A stretch of DNA of 64,000 nt from contig NZ_JACVMX010000001.1 of assembly GCF_014530035.1 (NCBI RefSeq), positions 1-64,000 of the forward strand, in the 5' to 3' direction. The notes beneath the pieces were generated by a model, which did no database searches, had not been told where the DNA came from, and saw nothing but the letters and a program-made list of their open reading frames with translations. Made by a program: the position numbers and the translations under genes. This stretch comes from Leucobacter sp. cx-328 (GTDB lineage Bacteria; Actinomycetota; Actinomycetes; Actinomycetales; Microbacteriaceae). This document shows positions 1 to 10,114 of the stretch, one piece after another; positions within the stretch are counted from its first letter, which is position 1, and each line of letters starts with the position of its first letter.

Positions 1-1
1 G

Positions 2-538
2 CAGCGTGCGTTGGTCACGGTTGGTGATGCTGGTGAGGTTGCGGCTGGTTCTGATGCTCGGTTCCCGGTGACGGTGGTGGAGCCTGGTGATACGTCGTTT
101 GATGTTGAGTTGACCACGGTTGATGGCACTGCTGTTGCTGGTTCGGGGTTCACGTCGACGACGCAGACGGTGTCGTTTGCGGCGGGTGAGACGGGTTCGA
201 AGGAGTTCTCGGTTCCGACGTTGCAGGCGTCTGCGGTTGATGGTTCTGAGTTTGGTGTGAGTGCTCGTGTGGTGTTGGGTGCTGCGGAGTTGGATGCTGA
301 TTCGGGTACTGCGTTGTTGCGGGTGTCTAAGGATCCGACTGGTCCGATTGTTGATCCGACGGTGCCTGATCCTGAGGAGCCGGTTGGTCCGATTGTTGAT
401 CCGACGGTGAAGCCGACGGGTGAGAATCTTGCACGCACTGGTAGTGATGCTCTGGTGTTGCCGTGGGTGTTGGGTGCTGGTTTGGTGTTGATGGGTGGGG
501 CTGTGGTGTTGGCTCGCCGAAAGGCACGTAACGGCTAG
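2..538 (+). CDS. LAXTG-anchored surface protein, copy 1, C-terminal part
   Basis: Only the end of the gene lies in the window; the frame is open to the left edge. It encodes a Calx-beta-like domain, then a Pro/Asp-rich spacer in which a GPIVDPTV unit occurs twice, then LARTG, a hydrophobic helix and a short Arg/Lys-rich tail. That is a wall-sorting signal of the LAXTG type, recognised by class E sortases in actinobacteria. The residues are nearly identical to the same region of the two following genes. The missing front is presumably a signal peptide and beta-helix as in copy 3. Confidence is high for the family; the binding partner or substrate is unknown. Confidence 0.85.
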   Translation, partial: QRALVTVGDAGEVAAGSDARFPVTVVEPGDTSFDVELTTVDGTAVAGSGFTSTTQTVSFAAGETGSKEFSVPTLQASAVDGSEFGVSARVVLGAAELDADSGTALLRVSKDPTGPIVDPTVPDPEEPVGPIVDPTVKPTGENLARTGSDALVLPWVLGAGLVLMGGAVVLARRKARNG

Positions 539-559
539 TCCAGGTCTGGCTTGCGCGTT

Positions 560-602
560 CAGCGGGCTTGTACTCGAGAGTTCTTCGAGTACAAGCCCGC
601 TG
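560..602 (+). terminator. Perfect 18-bp hairpin after surface-protein copy 1
   Basis: Arms 560-577 and 585-602 are perfectly complementary around a 7-base loop, starting about 20 bases after the stop codon. There is no clear U tract, as is common for actinobacterial terminators. A nearly identical hairpin follows copy 2. Confidence 0.8.
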
Positions 603-640
603 TATGCCTGTCTGTCGGGTTGTAAGTGTGCGTTGAGTAT

Positions 641-706
641 TGCATCTGTACAAGATCAACAGGTGTTGTTATTCTCATGCGAGGCTGTGATTTTTCAAGG
701 GGAAAG
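641..706 (+). promoter_or_regulatory. Conserved upstream block and RBS of surface-protein copy 2
   Basis: The block around TTGCATCT, TGTTGTTATTCTCATGC and the purine-rich AAGGGGAAAG (697-706) recurs before copy 3 at about 2750-2817. An inverted repeat (ACAACA-TG-TGTTGT, 2764-2777 before copy 3; 5-bp arms before copy 2) lies inside it and could be an operator. Conservation between paralogues may only reflect recent duplication, so promoter elements cannot be assigned firmly. Confidence 0.4.
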
Positions 707-708
707 AT

Positions 709-2646
709 ATGAAGAAGGCTGTTGTTCCAGGGGTTGCTGCTGCGCTTCTGTTGAGTGCTTTTGGTGTGGGGGTGTCTCCTGCGCATGCTGTTGAGTTGCG
801 GGTGACGTCAGCAGAGGATTCTGGCCCTGGCACATTACGCGAAGCGGTTGAGGCCGCAAATGCGTCGCCGGGTGAAGACACCATCGTGATTGCTGAAGGT
901 CTGAACGTGCAACCGGAGTCGCCCTTTCAGGTGAATGACGCGGTGCGGATCGTGGGGGAAGGCAATGGCGCCGGTATTTCTTTGGAAAGACAATCACCGC
1001 CTGCAGCAGGGCTGGAAAATACAAAGATGTTTTCCGTGGCTGCGTCACTCTCGATTGAAAACCTGACATTGGACCTTAAGCCGAAGCGGGGGAAGGCCAC
1101 TGGAATCGAAGGCTGGCTTGGTTCTACTGTGCCAGCTATTTCGGCCAGCAACTGCCGATTCTTTGGTGATCTTGGAACTTCTGGGATAAGCGTAGGTAGC
1201 AGCGCGAGTTCGATTCGTGTGGTTGATAGTACGTTCGAAGGTGTGGGCACCCCCTTTGCTATTAGGGGCAATCCAGAGAACGTCGAGATCGCTCGAAACA
1301 CAATCACCGATCCTTTCGGTCTGGTTTTTGAATTGGGTGCAAGCAGCGCCGCGAATCAGTAGTTCAGGTTTGTCGACAACAATGTTGAGTTTGCTGAGTA
1401 TGCTGCCGGTGTTGAATTCTTCACGAGTGCTTCCTTCTCCGATCAAGAGAAGACCCCCGCAGTTATCTCTGGGAATCGGTTTGTTGACCGGACAGATGAG
1501 GGGATCTTTGTCCGCTTGGATGCAAGTGATGCTCCTCTTCTAGGAAATCCGAAACCGCAGTTGCTGTTCGAGAACAACAGTGTCGAACGCGATGCGTCCT
1601 CGACCAGTACAGTTTCATTGGTCCAGATCGGCTATTCCAAGTACGGCAGGCATGGATCAGTGAAGCTGTCTACGAGCACGATTGACGCGAATCCCGGTGC
1701 CCCAGCAGTACTTATTTCGGGCAGAAAATCTTCTACCAACGACTACGCAGAGTTTGATCATGTGACGGTTCGTGGACAGATTAGGACGTCCTACGACGGG
1801 GACGTGACCATCAACAATTCGGCGATTGATGGACTTGGCTCACCAGCGGTGAATGCGGATAGCGGTGCTGTTGTCACTGGTGAGGGCAATGTGGTGACTG
1901 GTGGGCCGTCTGCGCTTGCGGGTGCGAAGACGGTGGATGACCTGTTGCTTGGTGATCTGGCTGATATCGGTTTGGGCGAGAGTTTTGCTCGGGTGCCTTT
2001 GGCCGGTTCCCCGGTGCTTGATGCTGGTGTGGCTGCGCGTTCGGTTGAGGATCAGCGTGGTGTGCTGGGAGCTCGTGCCGGTATGTCTGATGCTGGTTCG
2101 GTTGAAGCGCAGCGTGCGTTGGTCACGGTTGGTGATGCTGGTGAGGTTGCGGCTGGTTCTGATGCTCGGTTCCCGGTGACGGTGGTGGAGCCTGGTGATA
2201 CGTCGTTTGATGTTGAGTTGACCACGGTTGATGGCACTGCTGTTGCTGGTTCGGGGTTCACGTCGACGACGCAGACGGTGTCGTTTGCGGCGGGTGAGAC
2301 GGGTTCGAAGGAGTTCTCGGTTCCGACGTTGCAGGCGTCTGCGGTTGATGGTTCTGAGTTTGGTGTGAGTGCTCGTGTGGTGTTGGGTGCTGCGGAGTTG
2401 GATGCTGATTCGGGTACTGCGTTGTTGCGGGTGTCTAAGGATCCGACTGGTCCGATTGTTGATCCGACGGTGCCTGATCCTGAGGAGCCGGTTGGTCCGA
2501 TTGTTGATCCGACGGTGAAGCCGACGGGTGAGAATCTTGCGCGCACTGGTAGTGATGGTTTGGTGTTGCCGTGGGTGTTGGGTGCTGGTTTGGTGTTGAT
2601 GGGCGGGGCTGTGGTGCTGGCCCGCCGAAAGACACGAAACGGCTAG
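709..2646 (+). pseudogene. Surface beta-helix protein, copy 2, interrupted by one amber codon
   Basis: The reading frame is exactly as long as copy 3 (645 sense positions) but codon 218 (1360-1362) is TAG where copy 3 has CAG, in the context Ala-Ala-Asn-Gln. Nothing else interrupts it: after the stop the frame stays open through the rest of the beta-helix, the Calx-beta-like domain and the LARTG sorting signal. The front encodes a signal peptide ending Ala-His-Ala and the G-T-L-R-E-A motif typical of secreted parallel beta-helix proteins. As written it gives a 217-residue secreted fragment without an anchor. It may be a pseudogene, a phase-off allele, an amber codon read through at low level, or a sequencing error. 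Confidence 0.85.
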
Positions 2647-2665
2647 TCCAGGTCTGGCTTGCTCG

Positions 2666-2712
2666 TACAGCGGGCTTGTACTCGAGAGTTCTTCGAGTAC
2701 AAGCCCGCTGTA
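2666..2712 (+). terminator. Perfect 20-bp hairpin after surface-protein copy 2
   Basis: Arms 2666-2685 and 2693-2712 pair perfectly around the same 7-base loop found after copy 1. It starts about 20 bases after the stop codon and has no U tract. Confidence 0.8.
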
Positions 2713-2817
2713 TGTTGTAGTGCAAAGTTATGGGTCTCTTTTGTATTTTGCATCTATACAGGGACAACATGTGTTGTTATTCTCATGCCAGGTTAATGAG
2801 TTTTCCTGGGGGAAGAT

Positions 2818-4755
2818 ATGAAGAAGACTGTTGTTTCAGGAGTTGCTGCTGCGCTTCTGTTGAGTGCTTTCGGAGTGGGGGTGTCTCCTGCGCATGCTGT
2901 TGAGTTGCGGGTGACGTCAGCAGATGATTCTGGCCCTGGCACGCTGCGTGAGGCGCTGAGTGAGGCAGATGCGTCGCCGGGTGAGGACACGATCGTGATT
3001 TCCGAAGGGCTGGAACTGTACCCGGAATCGGAGTTTCAGGTGAATGACGCAGTGCGAATCGTTGGTGAAGGGAGCGGAGCCAGTATCTCTTTGGAAAGGC
3101 AAGAGCCGCCTTCGGCATGGGTGGAAAACACAAATATGTTCTCCCCGTCTGCGTCACTCTCGATCGAAAACCTGACATTGCACCTCGCACCGAAGTCGGG
3201 GAAGGCCACTGCAATCAATGCCTGGCTCGGGCAAACTGTGCCAGTTATCTCGGTTCGCAACTGCCGATTCATCGGTGATGTTGACGCTTCTGGGGTAAGT
3301 GGAGGTAGCAGCATGAGATCGATTCGTGTGGTTGAGAGTACGTTCGAAGGTGTTGGCACCCCCTTTGCTATTATGGGCAACCCAGAAACCATCGAGGTAG
3401 CTCAAAACACGATTACCGACCCCCGCTATCTGCTGTTCGAATATGGTACAAGCAGTGCCGCGAATCAGCAGTTCAGGTTTGTCGACAACGTCGTGGAGTT
3501 TGATAAGGATGCTGTCGGTATTGATTTCATGACGAGTGCTTCCTCCTCCGAACAAGAAGAGGTTCCTGCAGTTATTTCTGGGAACCGGTTTGTTGACCGG
3601 ACAGATAGGGGAGTTTTTGTTCGCTTGGATGCAAGTAACGCTCCTAGCCCCGGGAATGCGGAGCCGCAGTTGCTGTTTGAGAACAACAGCGTCGAACGCG
3701 ATGCGTCCTCGACCAGTACAAGTCCATTGGTTCAGGTTGGTTACGCCAAGTACGGCACGCATGGTCCAGTAAAGGTGTCCTCGAGCACGATTGACGCAAA
3801 CCCCGGTGCTCCAGCAGTAGTTATTTCGGGCCGAAAAGCCAATAACAATGACTACGCAGAGTTTGATCATGTGACGGTTCGCGGCCAGATTAAGACGTAC
3901 TACGACGGGGACGTGACCATCAATAATTCGGCGATTGATGGGAATGGCTCACCGGCAGTGAACGCGGATAGCGGTGCTGCTATCACTGGCGTGGGCAACG
4001 TGGTGGTGGGTGAGTCGTCTGTGCTTGCGGGTGCGAAGACGGTGGATGACCTGTTGCTGGGTGATCTGGCTGATATCGGTTTGGGCGAGAGTTTTGCTCG
4101 GGTGCCTTTGGCCGGTTCCCCGGTGCTTGATGCTGGTTCGGCTCCGCGTACAGTCGCGGATCAGCGAGGCGTGCTCGGCACGCGTGCCGGGTTGTCTGAT
4201 GCTGGTTCGGTGGAAGCGCAGCGTGCGTTGGTCACAGTTGGTGATGCTGGTGAGGTTACGGCTGGTTCCGATGCTCGGTTCCCGGTGACAGTGGTAGAGC
4301 CTGGTGATACGTCGTTTGATGTTGAGTTGACCACGGTTGATGGCACTGCTGTTGCTGGTTCGGGGTTCACGTCGACGACGCAGACGGTGTCGTTTGCGGC
4401 GGGTGAGACTGGTTCGAAGGATTTCTCGGTTCCGACGTTGCAGGCGTCTGCGGTTGATGGTTCTGAGTTTGGTATGAGTGCTCGTGTGGTGTTGGGTGCT
4501 GCGGAGTTGGATGCTGATTCGGGTACTGCATTGTTGCGGGTGTCTAAGGATCCGACTGGTCCGATTGTTGATCCGACGGTGCCTGATCCTGAGGAGCCGG
4601 TTGGTCCGATTGTTGATCCGACGGTGAAGCCGACGGGTCAGAATCTTGCACGCACTGGTAGTGATGCTCTGGTGTTGCCGTGGGTGTTGGGTGCTGGTTT
4701 GGTGTTGATGGGTGGGGCTGTGGTGCTGGCCCGCCGAAAGACACGAAACGGCTAA
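2818..4755 (+). CDS. LAXTG-anchored beta-helix surface protein, copy 3 (intact)
   Basis: This 645-residue protein is the intact reference for the array. Residues 1-27 are a signal peptide (cleavage after Ala-His-Ala). A right-handed beta-helix follows, opening with the G-T-L-R-E-A motif and closing near residues 450-475 with the DQRG...DAGSVE signature of choice-of-anchor Q-type domains. A Calx-beta-like domain occupies roughly 480-575, then a Pro/Asp spacer and the sorting signal LARTG at 610-614, a hydrophobic stretch and a basic tail. It should be exported and linked to the wall by a class E sortase; no sortase gene is in the window. The purine-rich GGGGGAAG just before the ATG supports the start. 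Its ligand or substrate is not predictable; adhesion or polysaccharide binding is typical for such folds. Confidence 0.88.
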   Translation: MKKTVVSGVAAALLLSAFGVGVSPAHAVELRVTSADDSGPGTLREALSEADASPGEDTIVISEGLELYPESEFQVNDAVRIVGEGSGASISLERQEPPSAWVENTNMFSPSASLSIENLTLHLAPKSGKATAINAWLGQTVPVISVRNCRFIGDVDASGVSGGSSMRSIRVVESTFEGVGTPFAIMGNPETIEVAQNTITDPRYLLFEYGTSSAANQQFRFVDNVVEFDKDAVGIDFMTSASSSEQEEVPAVISGNRFVDRTDRGVFVRLDASNAPSPGNAEPQLLFENNSVERDASSTSTSPLVQVGYAKYGTHGPVKVSSSTIDANPGAPAVVISGRKANNNDYAEFDHVTVRGQIKTYYDGDVTINNSAIDGNGSPAVNADSGAAITGVGNVVVGESSVLAGAKTVDDLLLGDLADIGLGESFARVPLAGSPVLDAGSAPRTVADQRGVLGTRAGLSDAGSVEAQRALVTVGDAGEVTAGSDARFPVTVVEPGDTSFDVELTTVDGTAVAGSGFTSTTQTVSFAAGETGSKDFSVPTLQASAVDGSEFGMSARVVLGAAELDADSGTALLRVSKDPTGPIVDPTVPDPEEPVGPIVDPTVKPTGQNLARTGSDALVLPWVLGAGLVLMGGAVVLARRKTRNG

Positions 4756-4766
4756 CCACACAACAA

Positions 4767-4819
4767 GTAAGCACGTTGGGCTGCTGATTTCTCATGAATC
4801 AGCAGCCCAACGTGCTTAC
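4767..4819. terminator. Perfect 22-bp hairpin between convergent genes
   Basis: Arms 4767-4788 and 4798-4819 pair perfectly around a 9-base loop. It lies 12 bases after surface-protein copy 3 and 60 bases beyond the end of the oppositely oriented glycerophosphodiesterase gene, so it can serve both strands. Confidence 0.8.
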
Positions 4820-4879
4820 GCGTGTGCCTAGGGAACCAAACCCTTTCTGGAGGCGTACTTAAGGTCGATACCTTGGCGC

Positions 4880-6694
4880 TTACCAGACGATGACGAAGCG
4901 GGTGATTGCGTCGAGGAGTACGCCGGCCAGGCCCTTTTCATCCTGCATTTCTGCTCGAGCTGCGATTGCTACATCGGGATGGTCTGTGATGATGCCGTCG
5001 GCCCCGCGTCGAAGGAGCTCGCGAATACCGTCTTCATCATTCACGGTCCAACTATAAAAGCCAAGGCCCTTTGCTTCTGCTTCGCGTTGCATTTTGTCAC
5101 TCGCAGTGAACTCTTCAACTACAACGAAGTCGGCACTCGTCTCGGGCAAGCTCACACCAGCGAACGCGAGAATGTAGCCGACAGTGAGGTCGGGACGAAT
5201 GAGCTTTAGCCGCTCAGCGCTCGGGTAGTCGAGCGTATGGAAAAGATTCTGTTCAAGGGCGTCGAGGTTTTCGAGCTCAGCCACGAGTTGATCGACGTGG
5301 TCGTCGGACTCTGCACCGCTGAGCTTGATCTCAATAAGTAGGGGCTGCTCAAGTTCGTTCGCACGCGTGACGTAGTCGGCGAGCGACGCAATCTTGCCCT
5401 GATGGCCAAACTGATCGGTCACTGTCATTGCTGTGAGCTCGTCAAACGTGAGGTCTTTCACCAATACGTTCTCGCCAGTGAGACGGGCAAGTGAGGTGTC
5501 GTGCATGACGATGAATCCGCCATCCTTCGACTGCATGACATCGATCTCGACCAGGTCGACGCCAGCGGCATGCGCGGCCTCCAGGCCTTCGATGGTGTTC
5601 TCAGCTGCCTTGTCGCTAAACCCGCGATGACCGAGAACGAGCGTTTCGGGCGCCTGGGAGAGCTGCTGCATCGTCGTGATGCTCGCGGCACCGAGGCCGA
5701 GCGCCATCACGACGCAGACAGTCTCGAAGACGATCTTCGAACGGCGTGTGGATTCGACCGTGAATTCGTCTGCGGCGGGGCTCGCGGCGAGGCCAGCACC
5801 ATCACCATCGGTGCCGCTCAGCTGCACGAGTGTCGTCCCGAGCATCGCCGTCACTGCGAAGATGACGAGCATGCCAAGCACCTCCGCGACACCGAGGCAG
5901 AACGCCGCGATAACGGGGGAGGCTGCCGGCCACAGCACATCGCTCAGGAGGGTTGGCAAAATGACGATGGCAATCGCTGCGAGCATGACGACCACGGCGC
6001 CGATCATGATGAGCGCGATCGCGAGTATGAGACGAACACCCGCCCACCCCGCGGTGCGTCGCCAGCTCTGACGCAGCGCACGGCCGCCGGTCGCGTCAGT
6101 GAGCACGAAGATAGGGATACTCAGTGCAAAGCGTAGGTTCAAGAACGCCAGCACAATGACAAATGTGTACCAAATGATGGAGCCGACGGGGCTTTTGAGG
6201 AGTTCGCCAGAGACAAAATGGGGAATCGAGATGCCCTGCGACAGCGTTGAAATAAATCCAAAGCCGCTGAGCGGCACGACAAGTAACACGTAGCCGAACA
6301 GCGCAGCCGATGAAGGCCGCAGTAGCTTGCGAGCCGCAGCGCCAAGCTGGCGTAGTACGGGCCTTGTCTGTAACGACGCTCCAGCACGAACCCGCGCGAT
6401 CATGATGATGAGCAGCATGAGCTGCAGTGACATGAGCCAGAACGCGACGACCATGAGCGCAACGAGCAGGGCGATCGTGACGCCGATGCCGTCGGTGATG
6501 GCAAAGGTGCCGATATCGAGCGCGAGCATGCCGTTCGCACGCAGCGCCTCACGGAACAACCAGCCAATGAGTGGTGCGGCGAGCAACAACATCACCACGT
6601 GAATTCCGAGCAGCGCCCACGCGAGTGAGTTCCAACGAGTGCTCACCGTCTTCAGACCGGCACGAAGCGTCGGAAGCGGGTTGATGTTTTGCAT
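4880..6694 (-). CDS. Membrane-anchored glycerophosphodiester phosphodiesterase
   Basis: The N-terminal ~330 residues form several membrane helices of the type fused to glycerophosphodiesterases in Gram-positive bacteria. The C-terminal ~240 residues are a GDPD TIM-barrel domain, with LGHRGFSDKAAENT, then VEIDVMQSKDG and VMHD carrying the catalytic His pair and the acidic metal ligands. It should cleave glycerophosphodiesters to sn-glycerol 3-phosphate and an alcohol at the membrane, perhaps during lipid or teichoic-acid turnover. The chosen ATG starts M-Q-N-I-N-P. A longer frame opens at 6754, but that start sits inside the hairpin that ends the upstream acs gene, so the shorter form is preferred although its ribosome binding site is weak. 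Confidence 0.85.
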   Translation of the reverse strand: MQNINPLPTLRAGLKTVSTRWNSLAWALLGIHVVMLLLAAPLIGWLFREALRANGMLALDIGTFAITDGIGVTIALLVALMVVAFWLMSLQLMLLIIMIARVRAGASLQTRPVLRQLGAAARKLLRPSSAALFGYVLLVVPLSGFGFISTLSQGISIPHFVSGELLKSPVGSIIWYTFVIVLAFLNLRFALSIPIFVLTDATGGRALRQSWRRTAGWAGVRLILAIALIMIGAVVVMLAAIAIVILPTLLSDVLWPAASPVIAAFCLGVAEVLGMLVIFAVTAMLGTTLVQLSGTDGDGAGLAASPAADEFTVESTRRSKIVFETVCVVMALGLGAASITTMQQLSQAPETLVLGHRGFSDKAAENTIEGLEAAHAAGVDLVEIDVMQSKDGGFIVMHDTSLARLTGENVLVKDLTFDELTAMTVTDQFGHQGKIASLADYVTRANELEQPLLIEIKLSGAESDDHVDQLVAELENLDALEQNLFHTLDYPSAERLKLIRPDLTVGYILAFAGVSLPETSADFVVVEEFTASDKMQREAEAKGLGFYSWTVNDEDGIRELLRRGADGIITDHPDVAIAARAEMQDEKGLAGVLLDAITRFVIVW

Positions 6695-6734
6695 CTTTCG
6701 ATAGTACGCGAGGGTCGCGACGGCCAAGGAACGA

Positions 6735-6782
6735 GAGATGCGGTGAGCCAGCATGCAAGTGCACGCTAGCTCACCGCATCTC
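6735..6782 (-). terminator. Hairpin downstream of acs
   Basis: Arms 6735-6748 and 6769-6782 pair perfectly over 14 bp with a 20-base loop, 18 bases beyond the acs stop codon. Its position over the longer possible start of the next gene argues for the shorter start of that gene. Confidence 0.6.
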
Positions 6783-6799
6783 AGCGATTATGCGAGGCG

Positions 6800-8776
6800 T
6801 TAGATGCCAGCACCAACCTGCTGCTGGATCTGCGTGATCGCAACGGTATCGGCGAGGGTCGTGGTGTCGCCCACGGTCTTGCCCTCTGCGACCTGCTTGA
6901 GCAGGCGGCGCATGATCTTGCCCGAGCGGGTCTTCGGCAGTTCGCTGACGATGAAAACGCGGCGGGGGCGTGCGATTGCACCGATCTGTGCGGCAACGTG
7001 CTTGCGGAGCTCGAGCTCCGCCTCTTCGATTGAGAGATCGTGCTGCTGCGACTTGAGAATGACAAACGCCACGACTGCCTGGCCGGTGGTCTCATCGTCT
7101 GCGCCGACAACCGCTGCTTCAGCAACCGAATGGTGGCCAACGAGCGCCGACTCGATCTCGGTCGTCGAAAGACGATGACCGGAAACGTTCATGACGTCGT
7201 CCACGCGGCCCATGAGCCAAATGTCGCCATCCTCGTCGACGCGTGCGCCGTCACCGGCGAAGTACTGGTCGCCGAACTGATCCCAGTAGGTTTCCTTGAA
7301 ACGCTCGTCGTCGCCCCAGATGGTGCGCACCATCGACGGCCACGGGCGGCGGATCGTGAGCAGGCCACCCTGACCACGGTCAACGCGTTTGCCCTGCTCG
7401 TCAACGATGTTCACGTCGATGCCGGGCTGCGGAACCTGCGCCGAACCGGGCTTGAGTGAGGTCAGGCCTGGGAGCGGCGAGATCATGATCGCACCGGTCT
7501 CGGTCTGCCACCAGGTGTCAACGATGGGAGCCTTGCCGCCGCCGATGATCTCGTGGTACCAGCGCCATGCCTCGGGGTTGATCGGCTCACCGACCGAACC
7601 GAGCACGCGCAGCGTCGAGAGGTCGTACTGCTCGGGAACCTGACGGCCAACCTTCATGCATGAGCGGATCGCGGTGGGCGCGGTGTAGAGAATCGTGACG
7701 CCGTACTTCTGCACGACGCTCCACCAACGGCCCCAATCGGGGGTGTCGGGTGTGCCCTCGTAGATGACCTGGGTAGCGCCGTTTGCGAGGGGACCGTAGA
7801 CCACGTAGCTGTGGCCGGTGATCCACCCAACGTCAGCGGTGCACCAGTAGACATCGGTCTCTGGCTTGAGGTCGAAGATGTTCTTGTGGGTCGTGGTGAC
7901 CTGAGTGAGGTAGCCGCCGGAGGTGTGCAGGATGCCCTTGGGGCGTCCCGTCGTACCCGAGGTGTAGAGGATGAAGAGCGGGTTCTCTGCGGGGAAGCCC
8001 TGGGGTTCGTGCTCTTCCGAGTAGTTGGCGATCTCGTCGTGCCACCAGAGATCGCGACCCTCGACCATGTCGATGTCGTTCTCAGTGCGCTTGACGACGA
8101 GCACGCGCTCGACGGTGTTGACGTCGGTCTCGATCGCGAGGGCTGCGTCGACGGTCGGCTTGAGCGCCGAGACCTTGCCCTTGCGGTAGCCACCGTCGGC
8201 GGTGATGATGAGCTCTGCACGAGCGTCATCGATGCGCGAACGCAGGCTGTCTGCGCTGAAGCCACCGAAGACGACCGAGTGCGCCGCGCCAAGACGTGCA
8301 CATGCGAGCATCGCGATGACGGTTTCGGGAATCATCGGCATGTAGATCGCGACGCGGTCACCCTGCACGACGCCGAGCGCGGTGAGCATGTTTGCTGCGC
8401 GCTTGACCTCTGCGGTGAGCTCCGCGTAAGTGATGGTGCGGGTGTCGCCTGGCTCGCCCTCGAAGTGGATCGCGACGCGGTCACCGAGGCCCGCTGCTAC
8501 GTGACGGTCGAGGCAGTTCTCTGCGACGTTCAGCTCGCCGTCCTGGAACCACTTCGCGAAGGGCGGGTTCGACCAGTCGAGAATCTCGGTGAATGGCTTA
8601 CGCCAGACGAGGTTGTCTGCCTGCTGCGCCCAGTACGCCTCGGGGTCTTGTGCCGCCGTGACGTAGATGCTGGGATCCTGCTGGTTTGCCTGTGCCGCGA
8701 ACTCGCTGCTCGGGGGATAGGTCTCGATGGTCTCTGCCAGGGGCAGGCTTTCGATGGTGCCGTAGTCGCTACTCAT
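6800..8776 (-). CDS. acs: Acetyl-CoA synthetase
   Basis: This enzyme activates acetate with ATP to acetyl-adenylate and then acetyl-CoA in the cytoplasm. The 658 residues match the usual length. Visible hallmarks are the phosphate-binding loop [12 protein letters not shown], the WWQTETG motif, the [13 protein letters not shown] hinge and the catalytic lysine in [12 protein letters not shown], which is the lysine acetylated in regulated homologues. The start Met-Ser-Ser-Asp is preceded by GAAGGG at good spacing; a start 36 bases further upstream lacks this. It is divergent from the Tad ATPase gene, an arrangement also seen in mycobacteria, where acs lies near the Rv3660c-Rv3654c pilus genes. 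Confidence 0.97.
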   Translation of the reverse strand: MSSDYGTIESLPLAETIETYPPSSEFAAQANQQDPSIYVTAAQDPEAYWAQQADNLVWRKPFTEILDWSNPPFAKWFQDGELNVAENCLDRHVAAGLGDRVAIHFEGEPGDTRTITYAELTAEVKRAANMLTALGVVQGDRVAIYMPMIPETVIAMLACARLGAAHSVVFGGFSADSLRSRIDDARAELIITADGGYRKGKVSALKPTVDAALAIETDVNTVERVLVVKRTENDIDMVEGRDLWWHDEIANYSEEHEPQGFPAENPLFILYTSGTTGRPKGILHTSGGYLTQVTTTHKNIFDLKPETDVYWCTADVGWITGHSYVVYGPLANGATQVIYEGTPDTPDWGRWWSVVQKYGVTILYTAPTAIRSCMKVGRQVPEQYDLSTLRVLGSVGEPINPEAWRWYHEIIGGGKAPIVDTWWQTETGAIMISPLPGLTSLKPGSAQVPQPGIDVNIVDEQGKRVDRGQGGLLTIRRPWPSMVRTIWGDDERFKETYWDQFGDQYFAGDGARVDEDGDIWLMGRVDDVMNVSGHRLSTTEIESALVGHHSVAEAAVVGADDETTGQAVVAFVILKSQQHDLSIEEAELELRKHVAAQIGAIARPRRVFIVSELPKTRSGKIMRRLLKQVAEGKTVGDTTTLADTVAITQIQQQVGAGI

Positions 8777-9052
8777 GAGTCGCCCTTCGTCGTTGAATTT
8801 CAGGTAGAACATCGCGTCGTTGCGTTGACTTACCCGTTGAGGCTGACCTCAGGCTACCGCGATGACGAAGAGTGACTACCTCCGAAAGTTGTTGTTCTGT
8901 GGAGACTATATGTATCTGTTCTGAACTCTTAAACGGGACAAAATCCCCGGGAGTGTTCGCAAGTGATCGCACAATACGGGGTGTCAGACACTTATTCACA
9001 TGCTGCGGCCGACCGGATTTCGCGGTGTGTGCTCTGCTGTTTGGATGTCGAA

Positions 9053-10114
9053 ATGACTCTCTCACTTGGAACTGCGGCACGGTCTGCGACTGACGTTGTG
9101 CTTGATGCGGTGCCTGGCGCCGTGCCAGCCGCCGTGCCAGCCGCTGCGTCCAAGCGATCTGCCGCGCTCACGGTCGATGTGCGACGTGCGCTCGGTGGTG
9201 TGCTCGAGCTCGTCGACGAACCTGGCGTTCGTGACATTCTCTTGCAGGTTACTGCGGGGGAGGGGCGCCTCTGGGTGGATCGCGCCGGCACCCTCGCTCT
9301 CATCCCCAATTGGCGCGTTCCACCCGAGGCGGTGCGCCAGCTTGCATGCACGCTCATCGCAGCCGGCGGCCGTCACCTCGACGAACTTCACCCCTGCGCT
9401 GACGTCCGTCTCGGCGACGGCATTCGCGTGCACGCTGTGCTTGATCCCGTTGCTGTCGAAGGCGCGGTCGTCTCGATCAGGATCCCCGCCGCACGAGTCC
9501 TGTCATTCGAGGAGCTGTTGCACGCAGGCCTCTGCTCCTCGGCGCGCGGGGCGCGGATTCGGCAGCTCATCATCGACCGGAAGAACTTCCTGGTCTCGGG
9601 CGGAACGGGCAGCGGAAAAACAACGTTGCTCACAGCGCTACTCGAACTGGTTCCCGGTACCGAACGGATCCTGACGATCGAAGACGTCGCTGAGCTGCGC
9701 CCGCGTCACCCACACCGCATCGCGCTCGAAGCGCGCCAAGCCAATAGCGAAGGGGCAGGTGAGGTCACACTCGACCGGCTCCTGCGAGAAGCACTCCGCA
9801 TGCGACCAGACCGCATCGTGCTCGGTGAATGCCGCGGTGCCGAACTCGCGACGTTGCTCACAGCACTGAACACGGGCCATGACGGCGGCGCAGGCACCCT
9901 CCACGCCAACGGCATCGCAGAGGTTGGAGCTCGTCTCGAATCGCTCGGCCTGATGGCGGGCCTCAGCGCTGAGCTCCTCGCCAGTCAAGTGGCGTCGGCA
10001 GTGCACTGCGTTATACACGTGGAGCGACGAAACGGGGTGCACCGCATCGCCGGTCTCGGACGGCCGCGCGTCGGGGAGAGCGGGCGGTTGTGCGTCGACG
10101 AAATTCCCTGGTGA
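9053..10114 (+). CDS. tadA: TadA/CpaF-family Flp pilus assembly ATPase
   Basis: This is a type II/IV secretion ATPase that powers assembly of Flp-type (Tad) pili at the inner face of the membrane. It has a Walker A motif SGGTGSGKTTLL near residues 181-192, the Asp box TIEDVAELR, a Walker B region RMRPDRIVLGECRG and the His box TLHANG. The N-terminal domain carries the usual DIL-Q and G-R-H-LDE-P-ADVRL features. The ATG chosen (M-T-L-S-L) lies 30 codons inside the longest frame, has a GGATG upstream and avoids an atypical Cys-rich leader. It overlaps the next gene by 4 bases. At about 350 residues it is typical for the actinobacterial form. Confidence 0.92.
   Translation: MTLSLGTAARSATDVVLDAVPGAVPAAVPAAASKRSAALTVDVRRALGGVLELVDEPGVRDILLQVTAGEGRLWVDRAGTLALIPNWRVPPEAVRQLACTLIAAGGRHLDELHPCADVRLGDGIRVHAVLDPVAVEGAVVSIRIPAARVLSFEELLHAGLCSSARGARIRQLIIDRKNFLVSGGTGSGKTTLLTALLELVPGTERILTIEDVAELRPRHPHRIALEARQANSEGAGEVTLDRLLREALRMRPDRIVLGECRGAELATLLTALNTGHDGGAGTLHANGIAEVGARLESLGLMAGLSAELLASQVASAVHCVIHVERRNGVHRIAGLGRPRVGESGRLCVDEIPW

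Larger units (their letters stand above)
1..4755 (+). repeat. Tandem array of three beta-helix surface-protein genes
   Basis: At least three head-to-tail paralogues lie here and the first is cut by the window edge, so the array may continue to the left. The last ~540 bases of each copy are almost identical, and the intergenic hairpins, ribosome binding sites and signal-peptide segments are also alike, while the middle of each gene has diverged. Codons are strikingly T/G-ending (GGT, GTT, GAT, TTG), unlike the C/G-ending neighbours. This pattern is expected from recent duplication with gene conversion at the ends, perhaps after acquisition from another source. Confidence 0.85.
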
